This document shows, piece by piece, positions 36,189 to 44,428 of a stretch of DNA of 64,000 bases. Below the pieces are notes generated by a model. It saw only the letters and a program-made list of their open reading frames with translations, had not been told where the DNA came from and searched no databases. Position numbers and translations under genes: made by a program. The DNA lies in NCBI GenBank assembly GCA_964501785.1, contig CAZCUD010000004.1, positions 124,001 through 188,000 on the forward strand. The letters run 5' to 3'. This stretch comes from DATBSK01 sp964501785 (GTDB taxonomy: Bacteria > Actinomycetota > Acidimicrobiia > IMCC26256 > PALSA-555). The stretch's first letter is position 1, and every line of letters starts with the position of its first letter.

Positions 36189-37115
36189 TTGGCCGTCGAC
36201 ACCACGCTCGCCGGTCGGCGGGCGCGACGGATGCTGCTCCTCGCGGTCGTCGCCGTGCTGCTCCTCGCCGCGCTCTACGTCGTCGCGGTGCACACCGAGT
36301 GGGGTCAGCGCATCGACGACGCGGCGCTCGACGGCCGGACGCACCGTCAGGCGGTGCTCGATGCCACGAGCCGGTTGCTCAACACGATCAGCGTCGCATC
36401 GCTCGCGCTCGGGACGATCGCGATCATGCTCGTCGCCCTGCTGCGGCACCGGCCCCACCTCGCGCTGACCGCGGGCGTCGTCATCGGCGGGAGCTGCGTC
36501 ACCACCGAGCTGCTCAAGCGCTACATCCTCGATCGCCCCGATCTCGTCGGCCGCGTCGACACGCTCGGGATGACCAACAGCTTCCCGAGCGGTCACTCGA
36601 CGGTCGCGATGTCGCTCGCCGTCGCGCTGGTCATCGTCGTCGCGGAGGAGGTGCGCCCGCTCGCGGCACTCCTCGGCTTCGTCTACGCGACGCTCGTCGG
36701 CGCCGGGACGGTCACGGCGGGGTGGCACCGCCCGAGCGACGTGCTCGGCGCGTACCTCGTCGTCACCGCGTGGGCCGGCGTCTCCGTCGCGGTGCTGCTG
36801 CTGGCCGAGGGCGCGGTCCGAGAGCGCGCCCCGACGCTCGTGCGGCGGATGCCCTCGCTCAGCCCCTTCCTCGCCGGGGCGGGCATCGGCCTGCTGTTCG
36901 GGGCCATGCTCGGGATCGGGGGCACCCTCGTCGCGGCCCAGAGCGACGAGCTCGACGCGGTGCAGCTGAACGCGACCTACGCCGCGTCGATCGGGGTGAT
37001 CACCGGTGCGGCCCTCGTGCTGCTGGTCACGTTCATCGGGGGTCTGCGTGGCATCTCGCTCGACCCCACCGACGACGAGCAGGACGCGGTCGTCCCCGCG
37101 CCCGCTCCGAGTTGA
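36189..37115 (+). CDS. PAP2 family membrane phosphatase
   Basis: 308 aa with about six membrane helices. The three phosphatase motifs are in order: KRYILDRPD (~residue 114), PSGHST (~133-138) and GWHRPSDVLGAY (~177). Such enzymes remove phosphate from phosphatidic acid, PG phosphate or undecaprenyl pyrophosphate on the outer face. An additional C-terminal ~100 residues with two helices go beyond the core PAP2 domain. TTG start, 2 bases after the VOC gene, so probably co-transcribed. Confidence 0.85.
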   Translation: MAVDTTLAGRRARRMLLLAVVAVLLLAALYVVAVHTEWGQRIDDAALDGRTHRQAVLDATSRLLNTISVASLALGTIAIMLVALLRHRPHLALTAGVVIGGSCVTTELLKRYILDRPDLVGRVDTLGMTNSFPSGHSTVAMSLAVALVIVVAEEVRPLAALLGFVYATLVGAGTVTAGWHRPSDVLGAYLVVTAWAGVSVAVLLLAEGAVRERAPTLVRRMPSLSPFLAGAGIGLLFGAMLGIGGTLVAAQSDELDAVQLNATYAASIGVITGAALVLLVTFIGGLRGISLDPTDDEQDAVVPAPAPS

Positions 37116-37118
37116 GCG

Positions 37119-37517
37119 TCAGCCGAGCATCACGCCGAGGAACACCGCTGCGAGCGCGCTGATCGCCGAGAGCGCCCCGAACACCGCGAGCCCCGTCTTC
37201 GTCCGTGCGATCGAGTGCAAGAACGCGGTCACGCCGGACACGGCGACGACGACGATCTTCACGAACAGGGTGACGCCGTACTCGCTCGACCACACCGGAT
37301 CGAGCGCGAGGATGTTCCAGATCCCCGTCGCGACGAGCACCGCGAACGCGGCCCACGCGATCCGGTTGAAGCGGCGAGCGACCAGTCGGGGTGCGTCGGG
37401 TGAGATTCCCCGCAGCCCGGGCACGAGCCCCGCGAGCGTGAGCTGTCCGCCGACCCACACCGTTGCCGCGGTGACGTGGAGGAAGACCCGGACGGTGGCC
37501 CAGGTGATCGGCAGCAC
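37119..37517 (-). CDS. CopD-like small membrane protein
   Basis: 132 aa with four membrane helices. VRVFLHVTAATVWVGGQL (first helix with a buried His and Gly-Gly-Gln) and a second His in GVTAFLHSIARTKTG resemble the CopD/YebZ and DUF2269-type four-helix proteins that bind copper or haem. GTG at 37517 lies 6 nt downstream of TAGGTT on the minus strand. It converges on the PAP2 gene with 3 bases between. Confidence 0.7.
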   Translation of the reverse strand: MLPITWATVRVFLHVTAATVWVGGQLTLAGLVPGLRGISPDAPRLVARRFNRIAWAAFAVLVATGIWNILALDPVWSSEYGVTLFVKIVVVAVSGVTAFLHSIARTKTGLAVFGALSAISALAAVFLGVMLG

Positions 37518-37523
37518 GTTCGG

Positions 37524-37529
37524 AACCTA
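37524..37529 (-). promoter_or_regulatory. -10 element TAGGTT (minus) for the CopD-like gene
   Basis: On the minus strand TAGGTT ends 6 nt before the GTG at 37517. Confidence 0.45.
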
Positions 37530-37569
37530 GGCCGCGCACGGCCGTGACGTCGGGCTCGGGAGCCCGCGG

Positions 37570-37575
37570 TAGCGT
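37570..37575 (+). promoter_or_regulatory. -10 element TAGCGT for the PIG-L gene
   Basis: TAGCGT ends 7 nt before the ATG at 37583; probable leaderless start. Confidence 0.45.
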
Positions 37576-37582
37576 CGCCGCC

Positions 37583-38314
37583 ATGACCGACGCCGTCGAC
37601 CCGGATGTCGGGGTCGAGCGCATCCTTGTCGTCGCCGCCCATCCCGACGACATCGACTTCGGAACCGCGGGCAGCGTCGCGACCTGGACCGACAAGGGCA
37701 TCGAGGTGACCTACTGCCTCGTGACCGACGGGGATGCCGGCGGCTTCGATCGCGAGATGTCGCGACGCGAGATGGCCGAGCTCCGCCGGGCCGAGCAGAC
37801 CGCGGCCGCGAAGGTCGTGGGCGTCACCGAGCTGGTGTTCCTCGCGCATCCCGACGGAAGGGTGCAGCCGACGCTCGACCTTCGGCGCGACATCTCACGC
37901 GTGATCCGTCAGGTCCGGCCCCAGCGCGTGCTCGCCATGTCGCCGGAGCGCAACTACCAGCGCATCTACGCGAGCCATCCCGACCACCTCGCGACGGGGG
38001 AGGCGACGCTCGCCGCGGTCTACCCCGACGCCCGCAACCCGTTCGCGCACCCCGAGCTGCTGGAGCAGGAGGGCCTCGAGCCGTGGTCGGTCGGCGAGGT
38101 CTACCTGATGGCGCTGTCGGAGCCCGACGTCCACGTCGACGTGACCGACGCGTTCGAGCGCAAGCTCGAGGCGCTGCACTGCCACGTCAGCCAGCATCCC
38201 GACCCCGACTCCCTCGAGACGCGGCTGCGGGAGTGGGGCGCGGCTGTAGCGGCGCACGGCGGGCTCCCCGACGGGCGCCTCGCCGAGGGGTTCCTGCGGG
38301 TCGACACCCAGTAG
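37583..38314 (+). CDS. PIG-L (LmbE-like) zinc deacetylase
   Basis: 243 aa. AAHPDDIDFGTAG supplies the zinc ligands His and Asp plus the catalytic Asp; SHPDHLATGEA supplies the third zinc-binding His. The family removes acetyl or acyl groups from N-acetylglucosamine-type substrates and includes mycothiol enzymes MshB and Mca. This protein is shorter than MshB, so I do not assign it to mycothiol synthesis. Cytoplasmic; ATG after TAGCGT. Confidence 0.85.
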   Translation: MTDAVDPDVGVERILVVAAHPDDIDFGTAGSVATWTDKGIEVTYCLVTDGDAGGFDREMSRREMAELRRAEQTAAAKVVGVTELVFLAHPDGRVQPTLDLRRDISRVIRQVRPQRVLAMSPERNYQRIYASHPDHLATGEATLAAVYPDARNPFAHPELLEQEGLEPWSVGEVYLMALSEPDVHVDVTDAFERKLEALHCHVSQHPDPDSLETRLREWGAAVAAHGGLPDGRLAEGFLRVDTQ

Positions 38315-38331
38315 CTGCGGTCAGCGCCCGC

Positions 38332-39414
38332 TCAGTGGGCGTGGATGACGGAGCGGATGACCTCGCCGTCCTGCATCGCGCGCAGGCCGTCGTTCACCTC
38401 GTCGAGGGTGATCGTGCGGCTCACCATGCCGCCGAGGTCGAGCTGGCCGTGCTCGACCAGGCTCACCAGTCGGGGGAAGTCCCGCTTCACCTGAGCCGAC
38501 CCGTAGACCGTGCCCACGAGCTTCTTCTCGCCGAGGATCAGCGGGAAGCTCGGGATCGTCACCATGGCGTCGCTGCGGGGCACGCCCACCGCGATCGTCA
38601 TGCCACCCTGGCGCGTGCAGTTGAACGCCTGCGTGATGAGGTCGGGGTTGCCGATCACCTCGAACGCGTAGTCGGCGCCGCGTCCGCTGGTGAGCTCCAT
38701 CACCTGGGCGACGACGTCGCCGTCGGCCGGGTCGACCGTGTGCGTCGCGCCGAGCTTGAGGGCCATGTCGCGCTTGAGCTGCACGGGGTCGACGGCGATG
38801 ATGCGCGCCGCACCGGCGATGCGGGCGCCCTGGATCGTCGCCTGGCCCACGCCGCCGCACCCGATCACGACCACCGTCGAGCCCGGTACGACCTGCGCGG
38901 TGTTGAGCGCCGAGCCGACACCGGTGGTGACGCCGCAACCGATGAGCGCGAGCTGGTCGTCGGGGAGGTCGGTGTCGACCTTCACCAGCGACATCTCGTC
39001 GCAGATCATCGACTCGGCGAACGTGCCGAGACCCGTCATCGACGGCAGCGGCGTGCCGTCGCTGCGCGTCGCGCGAGGGTTCATCATCACGGTGTAGGTG
39101 TTCTCGCAGAGGTTCGACTGGTGGTTGCTGCAGTACCAGCACGTGCCGCAGGCGGGGATGAACGAGCCGATGACCCGGTCGCCCTCCCGGAGCCCCTTCA
39201 CCTCGGCGCCGACCGACTCGACGACGCCGGCGCCCTCGTGGCCGAGGATCGCCGGTGGCGGCATCGGGAGCGTGCCGTTGATGACGGACAGGTCGGAGTG
39301 GCAGATGCCGCTGGCCATGATCCGGACGACGACGTCACGGGGCCCAGGATCGGTGGGGGTGACGTCCTCGACGGACAGAGGCCCGTCCATCTCGGTGAAG
39401 ATCGCTGCGCGCAT
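38332..39414 (-). CDS. zinc-dependent alcohol dehydrogenase (MDR family)
   Basis: 360 aa. Catalytic zinc ligands C38 (SGICHSD) and H59-E60 (LGHEGAG); structural zinc cysteines C89, C92, C95 and C103; Rossmann motif VIGCGGVGQATIQGAR. GVTTGVGSALNTAQV is typical of class III-like and mycobacterial ADHs that oxidise primary alcohols with NAD. A minus-strand TAGCGT lies ~50 bases upstream, and a GAGCCGAGGAA stretch precedes the ATG. The substrate is unspecified. Confidence 0.88.
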   Translation of the reverse strand: MRAAIFTEMDGPLSVEDVTPTDPGPRDVVVRIMASGICHSDLSVINGTLPMPPPAILGHEGAGVVESVGAEVKGLREGDRVIGSFIPACGTCWYCSNHQSNLCENTYTVMMNPRATRSDGTPLPSMTGLGTFAESMICDEMSLVKVDTDLPDDQLALIGCGVTTGVGSALNTAQVVPGSTVVVIGCGGVGQATIQGARIAGAARIIAVDPVQLKRDMALKLGATHTVDPADGDVVAQVMELTSGRGADYAFEVIGNPDLITQAFNCTRQGGMTIAVGVPRSDAMVTIPSFPLILGEKKLVGTVYGSAQVKRDFPRLVSLVEHGQLDLGGMVSRTITLDEVNDGLRAMQDGEVIRSVIHAH

Positions 39415-39458
39415 GGTTCCTCGGCTCCCGACGGTGTGCGGCTGTGAGCGAGAGGACG

Positions 39459-40406
39459 CTACCCCTCCGCGGCGGGCACCGGCCACGCGCTCAGCGGGAG
39501 CCCCGGCGTCGGCATGCCCTCCCAGGCCAGCACCTGGCCCGGGACCCCGTCGGTGACGAAGAGGGTCCGGCCGTCCTCGCCGCCGAAGCAGCAATTGGTG
39601 GTGACGCCCCGGCCGGGGATCTCGAGGAAGTCGACCCCGGTGCCGTCCGGGTCGAGGACGCGGATGCCGTGGTCCGTGGTCGCGGCGACGTAGAAGCGGC
39701 CCTCCACGTCGAGGCAGAGCCCGTCGCCGGCCACCGCGTTCGGGCTGATCTGCTCGGTCAGCCACTCCTTCGCAGCGTCGCCGCGACCGTCTGCGTGCAG
39801 ACGCGCGAGCCCGAGCGCTTCGATCAGCACGGGTGCGCCATCGCGGTCGAGGGCGATCCCGTTGCAGTAGTGGAAGTCGCGGGCCACGACCCGAGCCACG
39901 CCGTCGGGCGTCATGGTGTGGACCCGCCCGGTCGGCTCCTCGGGCGGAGGGTGGTGCGGCGGATCGGTGAACCACAGGGTGCCGTCGGCCCCGACGACCA
40001 GGTCGTTGGGGGCGAGGAACGGCGTCTGCTCGCTGGTGGAGGGATCGGTCGACGAGTCGAGCAGGTACGTGACCGCGCCGTCCGGGCCCACGCGCTGGAG
40101 GCCGGGCACCGTGGGCCGGAACGGCGGTGGGTCGTCGCCGTACAGGCCGGTGCGGGTGAAGTCGATGCCTCCGTTCTGGGTGACGACGAAGCCGCCGTCG
40201 CTCGCGAGCAGTGCCGCGTTGGCGCCGCCACCGACGTCGGCGACGCGGGTGCGCTCGCCGCGATCGAGGTCGACGCGGGTGACCGCGCCGGCGGCGACCT
40301 CGGTGACGACGAGATGGCCCGGGCTTCCTCCGCCGGCGGGCACCCAGACCGGGCCCTCACCGAACAGGATCCCGGTCGCGACGACCTCGGGTCCGCGGGG
40401 GCTCAT
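39459..40406 (-). CDS. SMP-30/gluconolactonase family protein
   Basis: 315 aa six-bladed beta-propeller. LFGEGPVWVP gives the first metal-binding Glu, FLAPNDLVVGADGTLWFTD the central Asn-Asp pair, and NGIALDRDG the second Asn. GDGLCLDVEGRFYVA supplies the final Asp. The family hydrolyses sugar or other lactones with a divalent metal. ATG at 40406, 10 bases after the thioredoxin-fold gene on the same strand, so the two are probably one transcript. Confidence 0.82.
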   Translation of the reverse strand: MSPRGPEVVATGILFGEGPVWVPAGGGSPGHLVVTEVAAGAVTRVDLDRGERTRVADVGGGANAALLASDGGFVVTQNGGIDFTRTGLYGDDPPPFRPTVPGLQRVGPDGAVTYLLDSSTDPSTSEQTPFLAPNDLVVGADGTLWFTDPPHHPPPEEPTGRVHTMTPDGVARVVARDFHYCNGIALDRDGAPVLIEALGLARLHADGRGDAAKEWLTEQISPNAVAGDGLCLDVEGRFYVAATTDHGIRVLDPDGTGVDFLEIPGRGVTTNCCFGGEDGRTLFVTDGVPGQVLAWEGMPTPGLPLSAWPVPAAEG

Positions 40407-40416
40407 GGCCGGGGCA

Positions 40417-41460
40417 TCACGCCGGATAGCTCGGTGCGCCGGCCGCCTCCCAGCGCTCGACGAACTCGAAGAACTCGGCACCGAAGGGGTCGATGCCGCG
40501 CACGGGCATCGAACCCCGAACGATCGTCCAGTCGTTGGGCGCCAGGTCGAGCGCGGCCTGGAGGTGACGCGCCGCGTCGTCGGTCCGCCCCATGCGGTGG
40601 AGGTGCATGGCGAGGCGCCGCTCCGCCCGGGCCTGCTGGAGGTCGTCGTCGGGATCGACCTGGCGCCGAGCGATCTCCTGCTCGTCGACCGGAAGATCGC
40701 CTTCGCGGACCCAGCGCCGCAGCTCGTCGTGGTGCACCGAGGAGTCGATCTTGGTGAACTCGCGGAACTGGTCGTCCCCGGGCGCGATCGCCGGCGGGCG
40801 GACGATCCGTCCCTCCTCGTCGATCCACACCGTCGACGGGACGTTGATCACCCCGAAGCGCTCGGCGACCAGGTGGTCGCGGTCGACCAGCACCGGCAGG
40901 CGCGTCGGAGAGGGGGGCTCGTCGAGCGCCCACTGGCGGACCGCCTCGGCATCCTCGTCGAGCGCCACGGAGATGATGACGACGTCGTCGCCGAGCTCGT
41001 CCTGGAGCATCTGCCACGACGGGATCTCCCACCGACAGCCGCACCACGACGCCCAGGTCGAGATGACGCGCTTGCGGCCGGCGAAGTCACCGAGCGACAC
41101 CGGGTTGCCGTGCACGTCGGGCAAGGTGAAGTCGGGGGCCTGCTGCTCGTCGAGCAGCGCATCGATGACCTCGCGAGGCTCGCCGATCACCGCGACCGGC
41201 AGGCCGGCGGGCTCGAGCGCGAGCGGTCGGCGGACCGCGGTGGCGAACGCGCGCAGCGAGACGAGCCCATCGACGAGGACGTCGAGCCCGCGCGGCACCG
41301 GGATGCAGACGTCGCCCCGGCAGAAGCCGCGGGGCTCGAGGTGCCATCCGGTCGCGGCCTCGAGCGAGGCGCCGTCGACCAGGAGGTCGTCGGGGCGCGG
41401 GGTGGCCACGATCTCGTGCTCCTGCTCGCCGTCGATGAGGGTCGCCACGGTCGCCGTCAT
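40417..41460 (-). CDS. thioredoxin-fold (AhpC/TlpA-like) protein with CGC motif
   Basis: 347 aa. The N-terminal ~100 residues contain CRGDVCIPVP. Residues ~105-265 are a redoxin domain (APDFTLPDVHGNPVSLGDFAGRK begins it) with the active site WASWCGCRWEIP: C140-Gly-C142, one residue shorter than the CxxC of TlpA/ResA. VPSTVWIDEEGRIV supplies the cis-Pro. The C-terminal part has TPR-like helices. No signal peptide or membrane anchor is seen. ATG after minus-strand TAGGGT by 6 nt; divergent from the histidine phosphatase over 23 bases. Confidence 0.8.
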   Translation of the reverse strand: MTATVATLIDGEQEHEIVATPRPDDLLVDGASLEAATGWHLEPRGFCRGDVCIPVPRGLDVLVDGLVSLRAFATAVRRPLALEPAGLPVAVIGEPREVIDALLDEQQAPDFTLPDVHGNPVSLGDFAGRKRVISTWASWCGCRWEIPSWQMLQDELGDDVVIISVALDEDAEAVRQWALDEPPSPTRLPVLVDRDHLVAERFGVINVPSTVWIDEEGRIVRPPAIAPGDDQFREFTKIDSSVHHDELRRWVREGDLPVDEQEIARRQVDPDDDLQQARAERRLAMHLHRMGRTDDAARHLQAALDLAPNDWTIVRGSMPVRGIDPFGAEFFEFVERWEAAGAPSYPA

Positions 41461-41466
41461 GCCCGC

Positions 41467-41476
41467 ACCCTAGGCT
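41467..41476. promoter_or_regulatory. overlapping divergent -10 elements on CCTAGG
   Basis: Minus-strand TAGGGT (41467-41472) and plus-strand TAGGCT (41471-41476) overlap by two bases on the CCTAGG palindrome at 41469-41474. They stand 6 and 7 nt from the starts of the thioredoxin-fold and histidine-phosphatase genes. Confidence 0.55.
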
Positions 41477-41483
41477 CCGCCCG

Positions 41484-42095
41484 ATGAGCGGAGCCCGGCC
41501 CCTGCGCAGCGGTGCTCTGCTCGTCCGCCACGGCCAGTCGACCTGGAACGCCGAGCAGCGCTGGCAGGGGCAGGCCGACCCACCGCTGAGCGAGCTCGGC
41601 GAGCACCAGGCGGTGGAGGCGCGCGCCGCGGTCGCGGGGTTGGCGCCGGTCCGGGTCCTGGCCTCCGACCTCCGGCGCGCGGCGCGCACGGCCGAGCTGC
41701 TCGCACCCCGAGCTGTCGCGGTCGAGTGCGATCCGGTGTGGCGAGAGCGCGACGCCGGCGAGTGGGAGGGCATGACGCGCGTCGAGATCGAGACCGACTA
41801 CCCGGGATGGCTCGAGACGCACCGACGACCTCCGGGGTACGAGGACGACGACCAGGTGCTCGCGCGGGCGCTCCCCGCGCTGGAGGCGCTGGTGGCCGAG
41901 GCCTCCGAGTCGATCGTCCTCGTCGTGACCCACGGCGGCCTGATCGGCACGCTCGAGCGGCACCTGCACGCGCCGTGGGTGCGCGTCCCCAACCTGGGGG
42001 GCCGGTGGTTCCACCCGGAAGCCGGCGGGCTCGCCCTCGGCGAGCGCGAGGTGCTCGTCGACGCCGAGACGGTCACGGTGCCCGACCAGATCTGA
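41484..42095 (+). CDS. histidine phosphatase (phosphoglycerate mutase-like)
   Basis: 203 aa. LVRHGQSTWN holds the phospho-acceptor H16; RWQGQADPPLSELGEHQA, the Glu of WRERDAGEWEGM and the second His in VVTHGGLIG complete the active site. It hydrolyses phosphate esters; alpha-ribazole phosphatase (CobC-like) and other small-molecule phosphatases share this pattern, and nothing local fixes the substrate. ATG 7 nt after TAGGCT. Confidence 0.82.
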   Translation: MSGARPLRSGALLVRHGQSTWNAEQRWQGQADPPLSELGEHQAVEARAAVAGLAPVRVLASDLRRAARTAELLAPRAVAVECDPVWRERDAGEWEGMTRVEIETDYPGWLETHRRPPGYEDDDQVLARALPALEALVAEASESIVLVVTHGGLIGTLERHLHAPWVRVPNLGGRWFHPEAGGLALGEREVLVDAETVTVPDQI

Positions 42096-42150
42096 GGCGA
42101 TCGTCAGGCCGGTAGGATGGTCGGTCCCCAAAAACCCGACCGGAGCCTCG

Positions 42151-44418
42151 TTGAGCGATCGTCACCCCGAGCTGGCAGCAGAGCAGCGCTACGTCGACGA
42201 GGCGTACGACCGCCTCGACGCCATGCGCGAGGCGGCCCGGAGGGTCGCCCGGGGCTACTCGGAGGTGGGGCGGGGAGGCACGCACCAGGCTCGGCTCGAG
42301 CGGGACGTGGCGGAGGACCTGACGCGGAGGCGCCTCGCCGCCCTCGACATCGGCGATCTGCCGCTGTGCTTCGGTCGCCTCGACCTGCGCGGCGACCGCA
42401 CCCACTACATCGGCCGCATCTCGGTGACCGACGAGGACAGCGAGCCGGTCGTGGTCGACTGGCGCGCCCCGGTCGCCGAGCCCTTCTACCGGGCGACCGC
42501 GATCGAGCCGATGGACGTCGTGCGGCGGCGCCACTTCCTCACGCGGCCCGGCGAGGGGCGCACGATCGTCGGGCTCGACGACGAGGTGTTCGACCGCGAC
42601 GCCGCCGACGAGGCCCGGCTCTCCGTGGTCGGCGAGGGGGCGCTGCTCGCCGCGCTCGAGCGGGAGCGCACCGGCCGGATGGGCGACATCGTCGCGACGA
42701 TCCAGGCCGAGCAGGACGAGGCGATCCGGTCGCCCCTGCCGGGCGTCCTCGTCGTGACCGGTGGTGCGGGCACGGGGAAGACCGCGGTCGCCCTCCACCG
42801 CGCCGCGTACCTCCTCTACACCTACCGTCAGCGGCTCGGGAACCGCGGCGTGCTGCTGATCGGGCCCAACACGATCTTCCTCCGCTACATCGACCAGGTG
42901 CTCCCGGCGCTCGGCGAGGACGACGTGCAGCTCGCCACCGCGGCCGGCTTGAAGCCGCAGTACCGGGTCGTCGCCGACGATCCGCCCGAGGTCGCCGAGC
43001 TCAAGGGCGACCCCCGCATGGCCGAGGTGGTCGCCAAGGCGCTGCACGACCGGGAGCACCCGCTCGCCGAGGACATGGTCGTCGTGCTCGACGGCGAGGT
43101 GCTGCGACTCCGGCGTGGTGCCTCGGAGCGGATCGTCGAGCGCGCGCGACGGCGACGCGGCGTGCACAACGAGAAGCGCCCGGGGGTGGTGCGGGCAGTC
43201 GTCGACCACCTGCGCGAGCAGTACCGGCGCGCGCTGGGCGTCGCCGCGCCCGACGACCCCGATTGGGATCGCGAGCTCGCCGGGAGGATCCGCCGCTTGC
43301 CCGAGGTGCGCGCCGCGCTCGACCGGATGTGGCCCGTCCTCACCGGCGGCGAGCTGATCCACGACCTGTGCTCGTTCGCGGGCTTGGTGAAGTCGGCCGC
43401 CGACGGCGTCCTGACTCCTTCCGAGCAGCGCATGCTGCTGCGCTCGCGTGCGCCGAGCGTGCGCGAGGTCCCGTGGACCGAGGCCGACCTGGCCCTGGTC
43501 GACGAGGCCGACGCGCTGCTCGGTCCGCCGGAGCTCGCGAAGCCACGCCGACGCCGCTCGCGGCGCGCCACGGCCGACGACGCGGCGAACCGGACCGTCG
43601 CGGAGCTCGGCGTGGGCGGCATGGTGTCCGCGGCCGAGGTCGCTCGTCGCTACGCCGGTGACCCGGCGCCGATCGGGGCCGACCCCGACGAGCCCCGCAC
43701 CTACGCCCACGTGCTCGTCGACGAGGCGCAGGACCTCTCGCCCATGCAGTGGCGGATGCTCGCCCGGCGCTGCCCGACCGGCTCGATGACCGTCGTGGGC
43801 GACTTCGGCCAGGCGAGCCGTCCCGGTGCCGCCCGCGACTGGGACCAGGCGCTCGCGCTCTTGCCCGATCGGAGCCCACCCCGGGTCGTCACGCTCACCG
43901 TCAACTACCGCACGCCGGCGGAGATCATGGACGTCGCGCACCGGGTGCTCGCCGCGGCGGCGCCCGACGTGGCGCCCACAAAGGCAGTGCGCGAGACCGG
44001 CGATCAGCCGCGGTTCCGGCAGGTCGACCCGGTCGACCTCGTGGCGACGGCCGTCGCCACGGCTCGTGACGCGGTCGGCATCGGGGGCACCGTCGCGGTG
44101 ATCGCCCCCGACGAGCTGCACGACGAGATCGTCCGGGGGCTCGAGGACGTGGGTGCGGTCGCCGACTCGGCCGACGCCCTCGACGCACCCGTCGCGGTCC
44201 TCGATGCCCGAGCCGCAAAGGGGCTCGAGTTCGATCACGTGGTCGTGGTCGAGCCGGCCCGGCTGGTGACCCCGGACGCCCGAGGGCTGCGCCTGCTCTA
44301 CGTCGTCGTCACGCGCGCCACGCGACGCCTGGTCGTCGTCCACGCGCAGCCGCTCCCCGAGGCGCTCGGGAGCGCGATCGCGAACGCACCGAGCGGCGCG
44401 CCGGTCGCGGCGTCGTAG
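42151..44418 (+). CDS. helD: HelD-type helicase-like ATPase, RNA polymerase recycling factor
   Basis: 755 aa, superfamily 1. A charged helical N-terminal arm (residues 1-70, EQRYVDEAYDRLDAMREAARR in part) is followed by IGRISVTDEDSEPVVVDWRAPVAEPFY, a hallmark of HelD. Walker A TGGAGTGKTAVALHR is near residue 204, Walker B HVLVDEAQDLSPMQWRM, then VNYRTPAEIM and LEFDHVVVVEP. HelD removes stalled RNA polymerase from nucleic acids and in some actinobacteria gives rifamycin tolerance. TTG start; TAGGAT at 42113-42118 is a -10 candidate 32 nt upstream. Its TAG stop forms part of the next gene's -10. Confidence 0.87.
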   Translation: MSDRHPELAAEQRYVDEAYDRLDAMREAARRVARGYSEVGRGGTHQARLERDVAEDLTRRRLAALDIGDLPLCFGRLDLRGDRTHYIGRISVTDEDSEPVVVDWRAPVAEPFYRATAIEPMDVVRRRHFLTRPGEGRTIVGLDDEVFDRDAADEARLSVVGEGALLAALERERTGRMGDIVATIQAEQDEAIRSPLPGVLVVTGGAGTGKTAVALHRAAYLLYTYRQRLGNRGVLLIGPNTIFLRYIDQVLPALGEDDVQLATAAGLKPQYRVVADDPPEVAELKGDPRMAEVVAKALHDREHPLAEDMVVVLDGEVLRLRRGASERIVERARRRRGVHNEKRPGVVRAVVDHLREQYRRALGVAAPDDPDWDRELAGRIRRLPEVRAALDRMWPVLTGGELIHDLCSFAGLVKSAADGVLTPSEQRMLLRSRAPSVREVPWTEADLALVDEADALLGPPELAKPRRRRSRRATADDAANRTVAELGVGGMVSAAEVARRYAGDPAPIGADPDEPRTYAHVLVDEAQDLSPMQWRMLARRCPTGSMTVVGDFGQASRPGAARDWDQALALLPDRSPPRVVTLTVNYRTPAEIMDVAHRVLAAAAPDVAPTKAVRETGDQPRFRQVDPVDLVATAVATARDAVGIGGTVAVIAPDELHDEIVRGLEDVGAVADSADALDAPVAVLDARAAKGLEFDHVVVVEPARLVTPDARGLRLLYVVVTRATRRLVVVHAQPLPEALGSAIANAPSGAPVAAS

Positions 44419-44421
44419 TCT
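44416..44421 (+). promoter_or_regulatory. -10 element TAGTCT reusing the helD stop codon
   Basis: TAGTCT overlaps the helD TAG and ends 7 nt before the pepF ATG. Confidence 0.4.
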
Positions 44422-44428
44422 GACGCCG

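Noticed and set aside
37583..38314. MshB (mycothiol deacetylase) for the PIG-L protein
   Set aside because: Shorter than MshB, no mycothiol genes nearby, and PIG-L motifs alone do not fix the substrate.
42113..42118. TAGGAT as a leaderless promoter for helD
   Set aside because: The TTG start is 32 nt further on, so this is at most an ordinary -10 with a short leader and was not counted among leaderless starts.
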